Notes: generated by a model not told the origin, from the sequence alone. A DNA stretch of 29,070 nucleotides from a bacterium (GCA_035530055.1 DATKVN010000040.1:1-29070); one strand, 5' to 3'. Positions 8,063 through 16,769 are shown, numbered from the stretch's first letter. Program-made: numbers and translations.

Positions 8063-8110
8063 CATGTTTTTGAAGTTATGATTTTGCCGCAGGGAAGGGA
8101 GCGTATCTAA

Positions 8111-10342
8111 ATGGATTTGATCGTGACTCATATTGGTGCAGATTTTGATGCTTTGGCTTCGCTTGTAGCAGCAAGAAAAATATATCCTAAGGCTTTAGCT
8201 GTCTTGGCCGGCTCACCTGATAAGGACGTGAGAGAATATTTATATAAGAAACCACATTTGATAGACCTAAAGAAAGAGAAAGAGGTCGATTTTAAAAAAG
8301 TCAAAAGATTAATAGTTGTAGATACACGCCTTGCTAAAAGAATCGGAGAAGCAAAAGAGGCCCTTAATAATCGCGGATTAATCCTTCACTTCTACGACCA
8401 CCATCCCCGCACTAAGGGCGATCTCGTTGGAGCAGTGGACATAGGAGGACGCTATGGAGCTACTGTCACTATTCTGGTAGAACTCATAAAGAAGAAAAGA
8501 ATCAAGATTTCTACAGAAGAGGCAACCCTTCTTGCTCTGGGAATTTACGAGGATACAGGGTCTTTTACATTTCCTTCCACTACCCCGGCAGATTTAAAAG
8601 CAGCCTCTTATCTAATAACTAAAGGAGCAAATTTGAACATGGTTTCTGACTTTATACGCAGGGAATTAACTAAAAACCAGGTTAAATTATTAAATAAACT
8701 TCTTCGATTGGAAAAGAGAATTAAGATTAATGGAATAGAAATCGCCATTATTAAATTGAAGTCTTCAGGCTATATCACTGATCTGGCGGCGACTGTTCAT
8801 AGGTTACGCGATATCGAAAATCTGGAGACTATTTTCGTGTTATTGGGGACGAAAGAGAGAATTCGCATAGTTGCCCGTAGTAGAATTAAGGCTGTAAATG
8901 TAGGTAAAATTACTCAGGCTTTTGGAGGAGGTGGCCATGCCACTGCAGCCTCGGCCACAATAAGAGGAATGGAACTTCGAGAGGTAGAGAAAAAATTAAT
9001 AGAAGTCCTGAAGAGCAAAATTACCCCCGAAATCGCACCTGATGAGAGCCTCCTGTTTAAAAAGAATGTAGGGTCACTTTTAAACAGAAATCTTCCTTCC
9101 AAAATAACGAGTTTACTGACGGAAGCGGGTAGAATAGCTGAGGAGAAAAATTTCAGAGTCTATCTGGTTGGTGGTTTCGTGCGAGACCTTCTACTTGGTG
9201 TAGAAAACTTCGATGTAGATTTAGTTGTTGAGGGAGACGGTATATCCTTTGCTCGATATCTGGTCAGGAGGGCAGGAGGCAAGGTTACTGCCCACAAGAG
9301 GTTTGGCACCGCAGTGGCTACTTTGCCCGGCGGAATTAAGGTAGATATTGTCACTGCAAGAAAGGAATTTTACGAATTTCCCGCTGCCTTGCCTACTGTA
9401 AAAAAGAGTTCACTGAGAGAAGATTTGTATCGTCGAGACTTTACCATTAATGCTATGGCTGTGAGATTAAATCCTAAGCATTATGGAGAATTGGTCGACT
9501 TCTTCGGTGGATGGAAAGATTTGAAAGAGAGAATAGTTAAGGTTTTACATAACAAGAGCTTTATCGAAGATCCCACTCGCATCTTTCGAGCAATTCGTTT
9601 CCAAGGGAGATATGGCTTTTCCATGGATAGAAATACTGAGCGATTGGTGAAGGATGCGCTAAGACTGAAAATTTTTAGACGGTTAAGTAAACAAAGACTG
9701 AGAGAAGAAATCATCGCCATCCTAAGCGAGCCCCAACCCAAGAACGCAATTTTGAGGTTGGATAAATTCAGGATTCTTAAGTTAATCCATCCCAAAATTA
9801 GATTGAGTCAAGAAATAAAAAAAGATTTGCAAATAGTTAAAACTATCTTTTCCAGATTCGCCTCTCTTCTTAAGGAAGAGGACGGAAAACGTTGGATAGT
9901 CCATTTTCTAATCCTGGTGCAAAAGTTAAGTATCTTAGAAGTGAAAAATCTCTGTAAGAATTTTAGACTCTCCAGGGAACAGAGCAGGAAGATAGTCAAG
10001 GGAAAAGAGAATCTACGAGAAATAATAAAAAAGCTCAAAGAATCAGAATTAAAGCCGAGCTTCCTCTATCGAACGTTGCAAGGATTACCCGTGGAAGCGC
10101 TTCTATTTATTGTTTTAAAAGCGAGGAGCAGATTAATTGAAAGGAGAGTCTATCAGTATCTGACCAAAATGCGCAAGGTGAGGATTCGTACTACAGGTGA
10201 TAAACTTAAAAAGATGGGGTATAAACAAGGTCCCCTGTTTAAGAAGATATTGCAGGAATTGCTCTGGGCCAAACTTGATGGAATTGTGAAAAGCCCATCT
10301 TCTGAGACGAAGTTTGTATTTGACAATTTCCCAAAAGATTGA
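8111..10342 (+). CDS. DHH-DHHA1 phosphoesterase fused to CCA-adding/poly(A) polymerase-type nucleotidyltransferase
   Basis: A 743-residue fusion. The N-terminal half is a NrnA/RecJ-like DHH phosphoesterase: THIGADFDALAS with metal-binding Asp10 and Asp12, DHH at 96-98, then DHHA1 with GGGGHATAAS at about 272-281. The C-terminal half is a class II tRNA nucleotidyltransferase/poly(A) polymerase. It has YLVGGFVRDLLLG from residue 351, catalytic DVD at 368-370, RRDFTINAMA and EDPTRIFRAIRF, then the helical RNA-binding body. It probably repairs or builds tRNA 3' CCA ends and trims short oligonucleotides. Related fusions usually place two CBS domains between the halves and run to about 860-900 residues. 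Here the linker between about 310 and 340 is far too short for them. All catalytic motifs appear intact. Confidence 0.9.
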   Translation: MDLIVTHIGADFDALASLVAARKIYPKALAVLAGSPDKDVREYLYKKPHLIDLKKEKEVDFKKVKRLIVVDTRLAKRIGEAKEALNNRGLILHFYDHHPRTKGDLVGAVDIGGRYGATVTILVELIKKKRIKISTEEATLLALGIYEDTGSFTFPSTTPADLKAASYLITKGANLNMVSDFIRRELTKNQVKLLNKLLRLEKRIKINGIEIAIIKLKSSGYITDLAATVHRLRDIENLETIFVLLGTKERIRIVARSRIKAVNVGKITQAFGGGGHATAASATIRGMELREVEKKLIEVLKSKITPEIAPDESLLFKKNVGSLLNRNLPSKITSLLTEAGRIAEEKNFRVYLVGGFVRDLLLGVENFDVDLVVEGDGISFARYLVRRAGGKVTAHKRFGTAVATLPGGIKVDIVTARKEFYEFPAALPTVKKSSLREDLYRRDFTINAMAVRLNPKHYGELVDFFGGWKDLKERIVKVLHNKSFIEDPTRIFRAIRFQGRYGFSMDRNTERLVKDALRLKIFRRLSKQRLREEIIAILSEPQPKNAILRLDKFRILKLIHPKIRLSQEIKKDLQIVKTIFSRFASLLKEEDGKRWIVHFLILVQKLSILEVKNLCKNFRLSREQSRKIVKGKENLREIIKKLKESELKPSFLYRTLQGLPVEALLFIVLKARSRLIERRVYQYLTKMRKVRIRTTGDKLKKMGYKQGPLFKKILQELLWAKLDGIVKSPSSETKFVFDNFPKD

Positions 10343-10348
10343 TAAAAT
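10320..10348 (+). promoter_or_regulatory. Near-consensus sigma70-type promoter for the protease-trpS-scpAB operon
   Basis: TTGACA (10320-10325, perfect) and TAAAAT (10343-10348, five of six) are separated by exactly 17 bases. The -35 lies within the last codons of the preceding gene and the -10 begins right after its TGA. Initiation near 10355 would give a leader of about 120 bases. Confidence 0.75.
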
Positions 10349-10356
10349 TAAAGTTT

Positions 10357-10465
10357 TAAAGAGTGCCCGACCGGGTTAGGTCGGTCGCCCTTCAGGGTGA
10401 CGAAAAACGGCCCTCTAAAGAGTGCCCGATCAAACGGAGGTGTGAGTGAGTGGAGTTTAACTCAC
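10357..10465. repeat. Structured leader with direct repeats and hairpins
   Basis: TAAAGAGTGCCCGA occurs twice (10357-10370 and 10416-10429). Between the copies are hairpins CCGACC-GGGTTA-GGTCGG (10367-10384) and GTCGCCC-TTCA-GGGTGAC (10384-10401, one G-T pair). A further inverted repeat GTGAGT...ACTCAC (10442-10465) sits just before the protease start. The GTCGCCC/GGGCGAC word recurs at 25870-25910. It may be another palindrome-family member; cis-regulation is only inferred from its position in the leader. Confidence 0.7.
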
Positions 10466-10475
10466 CGATGGGAGC

Positions 10476-11162
10476 ATGCTTATACTTCAACAGATAGTGA
10501 GGAATCCTTCTCTTGTTTTCCGAATGATTTCTCTGCCTGTAGCTCTGGTTATTTTCTTTTTTGCGATTGTTATTCATGAATGTGCTCATGCATGGATGGC
10601 TTCTCGATGCGGAGACAATACCGCAAGATATGCCGGCAGAATAACGTTGAATCCCCTACCACATATCGACCCCATCGGGACAATAATCTTGCCTCTCCTT
10701 CTAATTCTTTCTGGTTCCTCATTCGTTATTGGTTGGGCTAAACCTGTTCCCATCAATCCTCTCAATTTCAACAATCCACGAGCGGATCTGGTGAGAGTGG
10801 GAGCGTCTGGTCCTCTCTCCAATATAGGACTGGCAATTGGCTCTTCCTTCCTGGTCTGGATATTCAGTTATTTACCTGTGGGGGAGATAAAGAATTCCAT
10901 AATAATAATTCTCCTGTTCAGTGTTCTGATTAATCTTTTGCTTGCAGTTTTCAATCTAATTCCCATTCCCCCGCTGGATGGTTCACAAATTCTCTCGGGA
11001 TTATTGCCAGACCATTTGGCTAGAAGATATGAGACGTTTTCTCGATACGGTTTTATTATTATCTTTTTATTACTTTTGACAGGTTTACTCTGGGCGATAA
11101 TTTTACCTATCGTCCAGTTTCTTTATAAAATACTCTTTTTGTGGGTAGGAAGGGGATTTTAG
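10476..11162 (+). CDS. Site-2 protease family (M50) membrane metallopeptidase
   Basis: An intramembrane zinc metalloprotease homologue of 228 residues with about five to six hydrophobic segments. HECAH at residues 34-38 lies in the first membrane helix, and the second motif NLIPIPPLDGSQIL supplies the Asp ligand. The short form without a PDZ domain resembles the compact M50 proteins often found next to trpS-scpA-scpB. Its substrate is unknown. The ATG at 10476 has GGGAG only one base upstream, which is too close; an in-frame ATG at 10524 (residue 17) lacks a good site too. The start is therefore uncertain, although the catalytic domain is complete with either. It is the first gene of the promoter-10320 operon, and its end nearly abuts trpS. 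Confidence 0.88.
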   Translation: MLILQQIVRNPSLVFRMISLPVALVIFFFAIVIHECAHAWMASRCGDNTARYAGRITLNPLPHIDPIGTIILPLLLILSGSSFVIGWAKPVPINPLNFNNPRADLVRVGASGPLSNIGLAIGSSFLVWIFSYLPVGEIKNSIIIILLFSVLINLLLAVFNLIPIPPLDGSQILSGLLPDHLARRYETFSRYGFIIIFLLLLTGLLWAIILPIVQFLYKILFLWVGRGF

Positions 11163-11164
11163 AA

Positions 11165-12145
11165 ATGGCCAAGAAAAGAATTTTAAGTGGAATGCGTCCC
11201 AGTGGAAAGTTACACGTGGGACATCTTGTAGGAGCACTGGCAAATTGGGCAGCTCTACAGGATGAATACGAATGTTTCTACATGGTAGCAGACTGGCATG
11301 CTCTGACAACAGAATACGAAAACCCTTCAGGGATTAAAACCAATATTAAAGAAATAGTCATTGATTGGATATCCGCGGGTCTTGATCCTAAAAAGTGTAC
11401 CATGTTTGTGCAGTCCCAGGTTCTGGAACATGCGGAACTACATCTTTTACTCTCTATGTTTATTCCTTTAAGTTGGTTGGAAAGATGTCCCACTTACAAG
11501 CAGCAACAACAGGAACTGAAAGACAAGAACCTTTCTACTTACGGGTTTTTGGGTTATCCTGTTCTGCAGGCAGCAGACATTTTGGTCTACAAAGCAGAAG
11601 CTGTGCCTGTGGGTGAGGACCAACTTCCCCATCTGGAACTGTGCCGGGAGATTGCTCGGCGTTTCAATTTCTTATATAAGAGCGTTTTTCCCGAGCCACA
11701 AGCTCTTCTGACCAGAGCACCAAAACTTTTAGGAGCCGATGGCCGGAAGATGAGTAAAAGTTACAACAACTGCGTTTTCCTGTCGGATCCTCCGCAGGTT
11801 ATTCGAGAAAAAGTAAGCTTTATGATTACTGACCCCAGCCGGATTAGAGCCAACGATCCTGGACATCCCGATGTGTGCACAGTATACGGGCTGCATAAGA
11901 TTTTTACTTCTCCGAAAGTAGATTCAATAACTGCTGATTGTAAAAGCGGGAAAATAGGTTGTGTAGCATGTAAGAAAATTTTGAGCGAATCTCTAATAGA
12001 AAGATTAAAACCGATTCAGGCAAAGAGAAAAGATTTAGAAGCGAACCCAAAGGAGGTCGCCAGAATCCTCAAACAGGGGCGTCTCAGTGCTCAGAAAATT
12101 ACTCAGGAGACCCTTAAGGAAGTGAGAGAAGCGATTGGATTATAA
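11165..12145 (+). CDS. trpS: Tryptophan-tRNA ligase
   Basis: This class I aminoacyl-tRNA synthetase charges tRNA-Trp in the cytoplasm. From ATG 11165 it is 326 residues, a normal TrpS length. The HIGH-type motif is HVGH at residues 17-20 and the KMSKS loop is at 195-199. GYPVLQAADIL and VPVGEDQLPHLEL are typical TrpS active-site segments. The frame is also open from GTG 11141, which overlaps the protease gene. ATG 11165 is preferred because GGAAGGGG lies upstream and MAKKRILSGMRPSG matches the usual family start. It is followed 12 bases later by scpA. Confidence 0.96.
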   Translation: MAKKRILSGMRPSGKLHVGHLVGALANWAALQDEYECFYMVADWHALTTEYENPSGIKTNIKEIVIDWISAGLDPKKCTMFVQSQVLEHAELHLLLSMFIPLSWLERCPTYKQQQQELKDKNLSTYGFLGYPVLQAADILVYKAEAVPVGEDQLPHLELCREIARRFNFLYKSVFPEPQALLTRAPKLLGADGRKMSKSYNNCVFLSDPPQVIREKVSFMITDPSRIRANDPGHPDVCTVYGLHKIFTSPKVDSITADCKSGKIGCVACKKILSESLIERLKPIQAKRKDLEANPKEVARILKQGRLSAQKITQETLKEVREAIGL

Positions 12146-12157
12146 AAAGGAGGAGGG

Positions 12158-12868
12158 ATGGATTACAGGGTGAGATTGGAGGTATTTGAAGGTCCGCTCG
12201 ATTTATTGTTACATTTGATTAAGAAAAACGAGCTTGATATCTTCAATATTCCCATAGCAGAGATTACAGCCGACTATTTGAACTACATAAAATTCTTCAG
12301 GAAGCTAAACCTGAATTTTGCAGGAGAGTTTCTGGTAATGGCTTCTACCTTAATTCACATAAAATCGAGAACGTTACTTCCCTCCATGGAAACAGCTGAA
12401 GAGGAAGAGCCCGAGGATCCCCGGGCGGAATTGGCAGCCAGACTTATGGAGTATGAGAAATTTAAAAAAGCAGCCAGTATATTGAAGGAGAAGGAGGTAA
12501 TTCAAAGGGACATTTATGGACGTCTTCCTTTGATTCCTCAGGATGAAGATTATACCATCGAAGCTACACTTTTTGACCTCATGGATGCCTTCCAGAAAGT
12601 AGTATTTCGGGTTGAAAAAGAAGTTCGGGAAATAATTCAAGAAGACATCAAGGTTGAAGACCGGATTCAAGAAATCCTGAACCTTCTGGAAAATAAAAGA
12701 TTTATCAATTTTGAGACCATATTTTCTGGACAGAGGACAAAGAGACTTCTAATAGTGACTTTCTTAGCTCTTTTAGAGCTAATCCGATTGAAAATGGTTT
12801 TTGCTCGCCAGACAAGACTATTTGGAGATATAAGAATATACAGGGCAAAACGGGAATTGGCGGCATAA
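12158..12868 (+). CDS. scpA: Segregation and condensation protein A
   Basis: ScpA is the kleisin that bridges the Smc ATPase heads and binds ScpB in the bacterial condensin complex. The 236-residue protein begins with the diagnostic YRVRLEVFEGPLDLLLHLI and has IKSRTLLP in the N-terminal Smc-binding domain. The acidic linker EEEEPEDPRAELAARLMEY follows. The C-terminal winged helix ends VTFLALLELIRLKMVFARQ. The Shine-Dalgarno sequence AAAGGAGGAGGG is very strong. scpB follows five bases after the stop, as expected for a co-translated pair. Confidence 0.96.
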   Translation: MDYRVRLEVFEGPLDLLLHLIKKNELDIFNIPIAEITADYLNYIKFFRKLNLNFAGEFLVMASTLIHIKSRTLLPSMETAEEEEPEDPRAELAARLMEYEKFKKAASILKEKEVIQRDIYGRLPLIPQDEDYTIEATLFDLMDAFQKVVFRVEKEVREIIQEDIKVEDRIQEILNLLENKRFINFETIFSGQRTKRLLIVTFLALLELIRLKMVFARQTRLFGDIRIYRAKRELAA

Positions 12869-12873
12869 AGACA

Positions 12874-13407
12874 ATGGAAAAAGAAGAATTAAAAAATATA
12901 ATCGAGTGTCTCTTGTTTTTCTCTAATGAACCTTTGCGTATAGAGAAGCTGGCCGAAATTATGGGAAGAGGTGACTTTGACGAGATAAAAGAGGCTGTTG
13001 AATATTTGCAAAAAGAATACGAGCTAAGAAATAGCGGGCTGCGAGTTCTGAACATTGCTCAGGGATACCAGATTTGTACCAGGAGCGAATTCTCTAACTG
13101 GGTGAGGAAACTTTATAAAGCACAGACTACTTTTCAACTCTCACTGTCTGCTTTAGAGACGCTCTCCATTATTGCTTATAAACAGCCTGTTACCCGGGGA
13201 GAAATAGAAAAGATAAGGGGAGTCGATGCTTCCTATGTGTTGAGGGCGCTTTTAGAAAAAAAGTTGGTTAGAATTTCAGGGAGAAAAAAATTGCCGGGTC
13301 GTCCAATTATATATGGAACATCTCAAGAGTTCCTGCGCTATTTTGGGTTAAAAGATCTATCCGAGATTCCCAGCCTGGAAGAGATAAAACCACCGGCAAG
13401 CGGATAA
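12874..13407 (+). CDS. scpB: Segregation and condensation protein B
   Basis: ScpB is the kite-type dimeric partner of ScpA in the Smc-ScpAB complex. The 177-residue protein has the two winged-helix domains of the family: IIECLLFFSNEPLRIEKLAE at the start, and LETLSIIAYKQPVTRGEIEKIRGV in the second domain. It ends in a GRPIIYGTSQEFLRYFGL-type tail. Length is near the lower end of the family, with no obvious missing part. It is the last gene of the operon before a spacer with palindromes. No rluB/rsuA pseudouridine synthase gene follows, though one often does in other bacteria. Confidence 0.95.
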   Translation: MEKEELKNIIECLLFFSNEPLRIEKLAEIMGRGDFDEIKEAVEYLQKEYELRNSGLRVLNIAQGYQICTRSEFSNWVRKLYKAQTTFQLSLSALETLSIIAYKQPVTRGEIEKIRGVDASYVLRALLEKKLVRISGRKKLPGRPIIYGTSQEFLRYFGLKDLSEIPSLEEIKPPASG

Positions 13408-13423
13408 ATAATAAATGGCAGCC

Positions 13424-13506
13424 GCTCCGATGAATCCAGCCCCTGAGAGCAGGAGCTGGATGAATCGAGCTATTTCTTATAAACGCAGACTAAAGTCTGC
13501 TACTCC
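13424..13506. repeat. Palindromic elements before pheA, including exact inverted copy of the pre-rpsA element
   Basis: Arms ATCCAGC (13434-13440) and GCTGGAT (13455-13461) form one hairpin, flanked by direct GATGAATC copies and GCTC/GAGC ends. Then GCAGAC-TAAA-GTCTGC (13485-13500) with TACTCC (13501-13506) forms a type A 3' half. Bases 13480-13506 are an exact inverted copy of 21235-21261. Confidence 0.82.
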
Positions 13507-13527
13507 AAAGATGGGAGGGGGTAGTTT

Positions 13528-14592
13528 ATGGATTTAAAAAGTTTACGTGAAAAAATTGATAAAGTAGATAACCAAATTTTGAAATTGTTGAACCACAGAA
13601 CCAAAACAGTACGAGAAATTGCAAAATTGAAAGCAAAGGCAAAACAGGAATTCTATGCTCCCCATCGGGAAAAGAAAATCGTAGAAAGACTCCTCAAGAA
13701 GAACAAAGGACCACTCCCCAACGAAGCATTGAAAGGGATCTTCCAGGAAATATTGAATGTTTCCCGGTCTATCCAGAAGAAATTGAGGATATCTTATCTG
13801 GGACCCGCAGCTACTTTCACCCACTTAGCAGCAGTTAAGAATTTCGGTAAGTATGCCAACTTTACTCCTGCCAAGAGTATAGCCGATGTTTTCTCCGAGG
13901 TGGAAAAGGGTCGCTCTGATTACGGAGTTGTGCCCATTGAGAACTCGACTGAAGGGGTGATTAATCATACGTTGGACATGTTTGTTACTTCGGAATTGAA
14001 GATTTGTTCTGAATTACTTCTGGAAATTTCTCATAATCTCCTTTCCAGAGCAAGGGAGCTCAGGGAAATAAAGAGAATCTATTCTCATCCCCAGGCAATT
14101 GCTCAGTCCAGAAATTGGATTGAAGACAATTTGCCCAATGCTGAGTTGGTGGAGACGTCTTCCACTGCCAAGGCAGCGGAGATGGCTGAGAAAGACTCTG
14201 AGGGCGGAGCAATAGCTTCCCGGCTTGCATCCTCTTTGTACGATCTGAAAATAATTGCTGAAGGCATTGAGGATAACGTGCGAAATTTTACCCGCTTTCT
14301 GGTCATAGGTAAGAGTTTCCCAGGAAAAAGTGGACAAGACAAAACTTCCATTCTTTTCTCCATAAAAGATAAGGTGGGAGCGCTTCACGATATGCTTATT
14401 CCTTTCCGGGAAAATAAGATTAACCTGACTAAAATCGAATCCAGGCCGACCAAGCTCCGAGCCTGGGAGTATATATTCTTTGTCGACTTCATGGAACACG
14501 TTGAAGAAGAAAATGTGAAACGGGCTTTGAAGCAACTGGAAAAAGAATGTCTATTTCTTAAAATATTGGGCTCTTATCCAAGGAGCGAGTGA
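13528..14592 (+). CDS. pheA: Bifunctional chorismate mutase/prephenate dehydratase (P-protein)
   Basis: It converts chorismate to prephenate and then to phenylpyruvate. The 354 residues comprise an AroQ-type chorismate mutase (about 1-90; LREKIDKVDNQILKLLNHRT), prephenate dehydratase (about 92-270; YLGPAATFTHLAA, VPIENSTEGVINHTLDM, NFTRFLVIG) and a C-terminal ACT domain (about 275-350). The ACT domain keeps GALH and ESRP, which correspond to the phenylalanine-binding GALV/ESRP motifs, so feedback inhibition by phenylalanine is expected. GGGAGGGGG upstream gives a strong translation signal. It is the first gene of the aromatic amino acid operon; its stop overlaps an alternative hisC start. Confidence 0.95.
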   Translation: MDLKSLREKIDKVDNQILKLLNHRTKTVREIAKLKAKAKQEFYAPHREKKIVERLLKKNKGPLPNEALKGIFQEILNVSRSIQKKLRISYLGPAATFTHLAAVKNFGKYANFTPAKSIADVFSEVEKGRSDYGVVPIENSTEGVINHTLDMFVTSELKICSELLLEISHNLLSRARELREIKRIYSHPQAIAQSRNWIEDNLPNAELVETSSTAKAAEMAEKDSEGGAIASRLASSLYDLKIIAEGIEDNVRNFTRFLVIGKSFPGKSGQDKTSILFSIKDKVGALHDMLIPFRENKINLTKIESRPTKLRAWEYIFFVDFMEHVEEENVKRALKQLEKECLFLKILGSYPRSE

Positions 14593-14609
14593 TTTTGGAG
14601 GATACGTTG

Positions 14610-15707
14610 ATGATTGAAAAACTTGTGAGAAAAAATGTATTAGATTTCCAACCTTACCTTCCTGGTAAGCCAATCGAGGAAGTGAAAAGAGAGTTAGGCC
14701 TTGCCAGAGTGGATAAATTGGCTTCCAATGAGAATCCTCTAGGACCTTCCCCTCGGGCAGTCAGTGCCATGAAAAAGGTTCTCAATCGAGTGAACCTATA
14801 TCCAGATGGAAGCGGTTTCTATTTAAAGAAGGTCTTAGCCAGAAAGCTAAAGGTAAAGCCAGAAAGTATTATCCTTGGTAGCGGAACGGATGAAATAATC
14901 GAAATTATCGGGAAAACTTTCTTAAACCCCATTGACGAAATCATAGTCTCTAAGTATGCATTCATTCGCTACGAGATGGCCGGAGAACTAATGGGTTGTC
15001 AGGTTAAAAAAGTCCCTATGAAAAATTTTACGCATGACCTGGAGGCAATGAAGAAGGCAATAACTGAAAAGACAAAAATAGTGTTTATAGCCAACCCTAA
15101 CAACCCCACAGGAACTTATGTTACAGAAGAGAAAGTAGAAAAATTTATGAATGACCTGCCAGAAGAGATAATGGTGGTATTTGATGAGGCTTACCGGGAA
15201 TATGTGACCAGAAAAGATTATCCTAAAACGCTTCCCTATGTTAAGCGAGGGCAGACGGTAATTGTCTTGCGCACCTTTTCTAAGATTTACGGTCTGGCAG
15301 GTTTGCGTATTGGCTATGGAATAGGGAAATCTGAATTGATTGGCTTTATGGAGAGGATTAGACCTCCATTTAACACTAATTCGCTGGCTCAGATAGCAGC
15401 TCTGGCCAGCCTTTCTGATGAGACTCACATTAAGCGAAGTCGTAAATTAGTTGGCAATGAGAGAAAATACCTGGAGGAAAATCTGGAGAAGATGGGTATT
15501 GAATTCGTTCCCTCGGTGGCTAACCATATCCTACTCAAGGTAGGTAATGGACAAAATGTGTTTGAAAAACTATTGAAGAAGGGAATAATTGTGAGAGCTA
15601 TGGTTGAATACGATTTACCAGAATTTATCAGGGTAACCATAGGTCTGCCCCAGCAGAACAGGCGATTCATTAATGCCTTAAAGGAGGTTATGGATAAATG
15701 TTCTTAA
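14610..15707 (+). CDS. hisC: Histidinol-phosphate aminotransferase-type enzyme, probably aromatic aminotransferase
   Basis: A PLP-dependent fold-type I aminotransferase, 365 residues from ATG 14610. [17 protein letters not shown] and the PLP lysine in [17 protein letters not shown] (Lys225) are present. The sequence is HisC-like, but the location between pheA and aroF suggests that it transaminates phenylpyruvate and hydroxyphenylpyruvate (or prephenate), perhaps along with histidinol phosphate. The frame is also open from GTG 14589, overlapping the pheA stop. ATG 14610 is preferred because GGAGGA lies seven bases upstream and the alternative has no such site. Its 3' end overlaps aroF by 10 bases. 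Confidence 0.9.
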   Translation: MIEKLVRKNVLDFQPYLPGKPIEEVKRELGLARVDKLASNENPLGPSPRAVSAMKKVLNRVNLYPDGSGFYLKKVLARKLKVKPESIILGSGTDEIIEIIGKTFLNPIDEIIVSKYAFIRYEMAGELMGCQVKKVPMKNFTHDLEAMKKAITEKTKIVFIANPNNPTGTYVTEEKVEKFMNDLPEEIMVVFDEAYREYVTRKDYPKTLPYVKRGQTVIVLRTFSKIYGLAGLRIGYGIGKSELIGFMERIRPPFNTNSLAQIAALASLSDETHIKRSRKLVGNERKYLEENLEKMGIEFVPSVANHILLKVGNGQNVFEKLLKKGIIVRAMVEYDLPEFIRVTIGLPQQNRRFINALKEVMDKCS

Positions 15708-16711
15708 CACTGAAGCCAGGAACCACAGAGCAAGGAATTGAAGAGCTGGTTAAGAAGATAGAAGAGTTGGGATTTCGAGGCCACATTTCCAGGGGTGCTG
15801 AGAGAACAGTAATTGGAGTGATTGGTGAGAATGCTATAGCTGCCAGAGAGGTGTTTGAAGGGTTCTTTACTGTGGAGTTGATCACTCCCATTTCTAAACC
15901 TTACAAGCTGGTTAGCAGGGAATTTAAGAAAGAAGATACGATAGTTAAGATTGGTGATGTTACTATAGGTGGAAAAGATATAGTGGTTATGGCAGGACCC
16001 TGCTCGGTGGAGAAGGAAGACCTCCTTCTCTCTATTGCCAGTAGCGTGAAGAAGGCAGGAGCAAAGGTTCTTCGTGGGGGGGCTTTCAAACCGAGAACTT
16101 CTCCCTATTCTTTTCAGGGATTGGGGGAGAGAGGACTGAAGTATTTAGCCAAGGCCAAAAAGGCAACGGGACTTTTGGTAGTTACCGAGGCTATGAATAT
16201 CCAACAGGTAGAGCTGGTTTCCCGCTATGCAGACATCATTCAAATTGGAGCTCGCAATGTTCAGAATTTCGAGCTTTTGAAAGAAGCTGGCAAAAGTAAA
16301 AAGCCCATACTACTTAAGCGAGGTATAGCTACAACAATCGAAGAGTGGTTGATGTCTGCTGAATACATTGTTTCCAATGGAAATTCAAACGTGATTCTCT
16401 GCGAACGAGGGATTAGAACTTTCGAAAGCGCTACCAGGTTTACCTTAGATTTAAACGCAATTCCGGCTATAAAAGCCTGGAGCCATCTGCCAGTAATTGT
16501 AGACCCCTCGCACGGGACCGGCGTGCGTGATTTTGTGTGTTCGATGTCCAAAGCAGCAATTGCTTGTGGGGCCGATGGTCTGATTATCGAAGTACATTCC
16601 GACCCGGAACACGCTCTATCCGACGGAAAACAGTCTCTCCTGCCAGAAAATTTTGCCAGCTTAATGCAGGAACTAAAGAAACTTGCCCGTGTGATGGGCA
16701 GAAACTTATAA
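15698..16711 (+). CDS. aroF: 3-deoxy-7-phosphoheptulonate synthase (DAHP synthase, type I beta)
   Basis: It catalyses the first shikimate pathway step, PEP plus erythrose 4-phosphate to DAHP. The 337 residues comprise an N-terminal ferredoxin-like regulatory domain (about 1-70), as in the Thermotoga enzyme, and a TIM-barrel catalytic domain. Catalytic-domain motifs are [43 protein letters not shown] and VDPSHGTG. The N-terminal domain usually mediates tyrosine or phenylalanine inhibition in this subclass. ATG 15698 overlaps the end of hisC and is preceded by AAAGGAGG, so coupled translation is likely. Confidence 0.95.
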   Translation: MFLTLKPGTTEQGIEELVKKIEELGFRGHISRGAERTVIGVIGENAIAAREVFEGFFTVELITPISKPYKLVSREFKKEDTIVKIGDVTIGGKDIVVMAGPCSVEKEDLLLSIASSVKKAGAKVLRGGAFKPRTSPYSFQGLGERGLKYLAKAKKATGLLVVTEAMNIQQVELVSRYADIIQIGARNVQNFELLKEAGKSKKPILLKRGIATTIEEWLMSAEYIVSNGNSNVILCERGIRTFESATRFTLDLNAIPAIKAWSHLPVIVDPSHGTGVRDFVCSMSKAAIACGADGLIIEVHSDPEHALSDGKQSLLPENFASLMQELKKLARVMGRNL

Positions 16712-16720
16712 GAAAAAGAA

Positions 16721-16769
16721 AAAAGTGCCTGTCACCTTTTAAAATGAAAAAGTACCTGTCACCTTTTAA
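16721..16769. repeat. Two tandem copies of AAAAGTRCCTGTCACCTTTTAA, 27-base period
   Basis: Copy 1 is at 16721-16742 and copy 2 at 16748-16769, with one mismatch in 22 bases. The period of 27 is exactly nine codons, so both copies read KK(C/Y)LSPFK in the tyrA frame. They lie at the aroF-tyrA junction and cover the likely tyrA start codon. Confidence 0.85.

Larger units (their letters stand above)
7840..8110. other. 271-base intergenic region made mostly of palindromic elements
   Basis: It begins with a possible promoter (7851-7879) and a 10-base tandem repeat (GGTTAAAATA/GGTTAAATTA, 7861-7880). A partial element at 7883-7914 follows (TGGAGTTC, then GATTTCATCGGGG), and then the nested element at 7935-8062. 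No coding potential is credible: the 61-residue antisense frame at 7878-8063 is translated repeat. Confidence 0.75.

Noticed and set aside
7878-8063. Minus-strand 61-residue open frame, and a similar one at 19380-19724, both starting MESLRKQG
   Set aside because: The shared start is simply the TGGAGTCCTTGCGAAAGCAAGG repeat read backwards. The frames cover repeat DNA or run antisense to cmk, so they are repeat artefacts.
10355-10475. T-box or other known riboswitch before the protease-trpS operon
   Set aside because: The leader has CAGGGTGACG, which only superficially resembles the T-box AGGGTGGNACCGCG core. No specifier stem or terminator/antiterminator pair with a T-run is visible, and trpS is not the first gene.
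10397-10579. Plus-strand 60-residue frame over the operon leader
   Set aside because: It covers hairpins and direct repeats and then overlaps the protease in another frame, with no ribosome site.
14014-15428. Long antisense frames opposite pheA and hisC (173 and 146 residues)
   Set aside because: They are shadows of well-supported genes, lack ribosome sites and recognisable motifs, and have compositions typical of reverse-frame translation.
16537-16743. N-terminal extension of tyrA by 69 residues
   Set aside because: The extension lies within aroF in another frame, is Cys/Arg-rich and unlike any TyrA N-terminus; the Rossmann motif begins shortly after ATG 16744.
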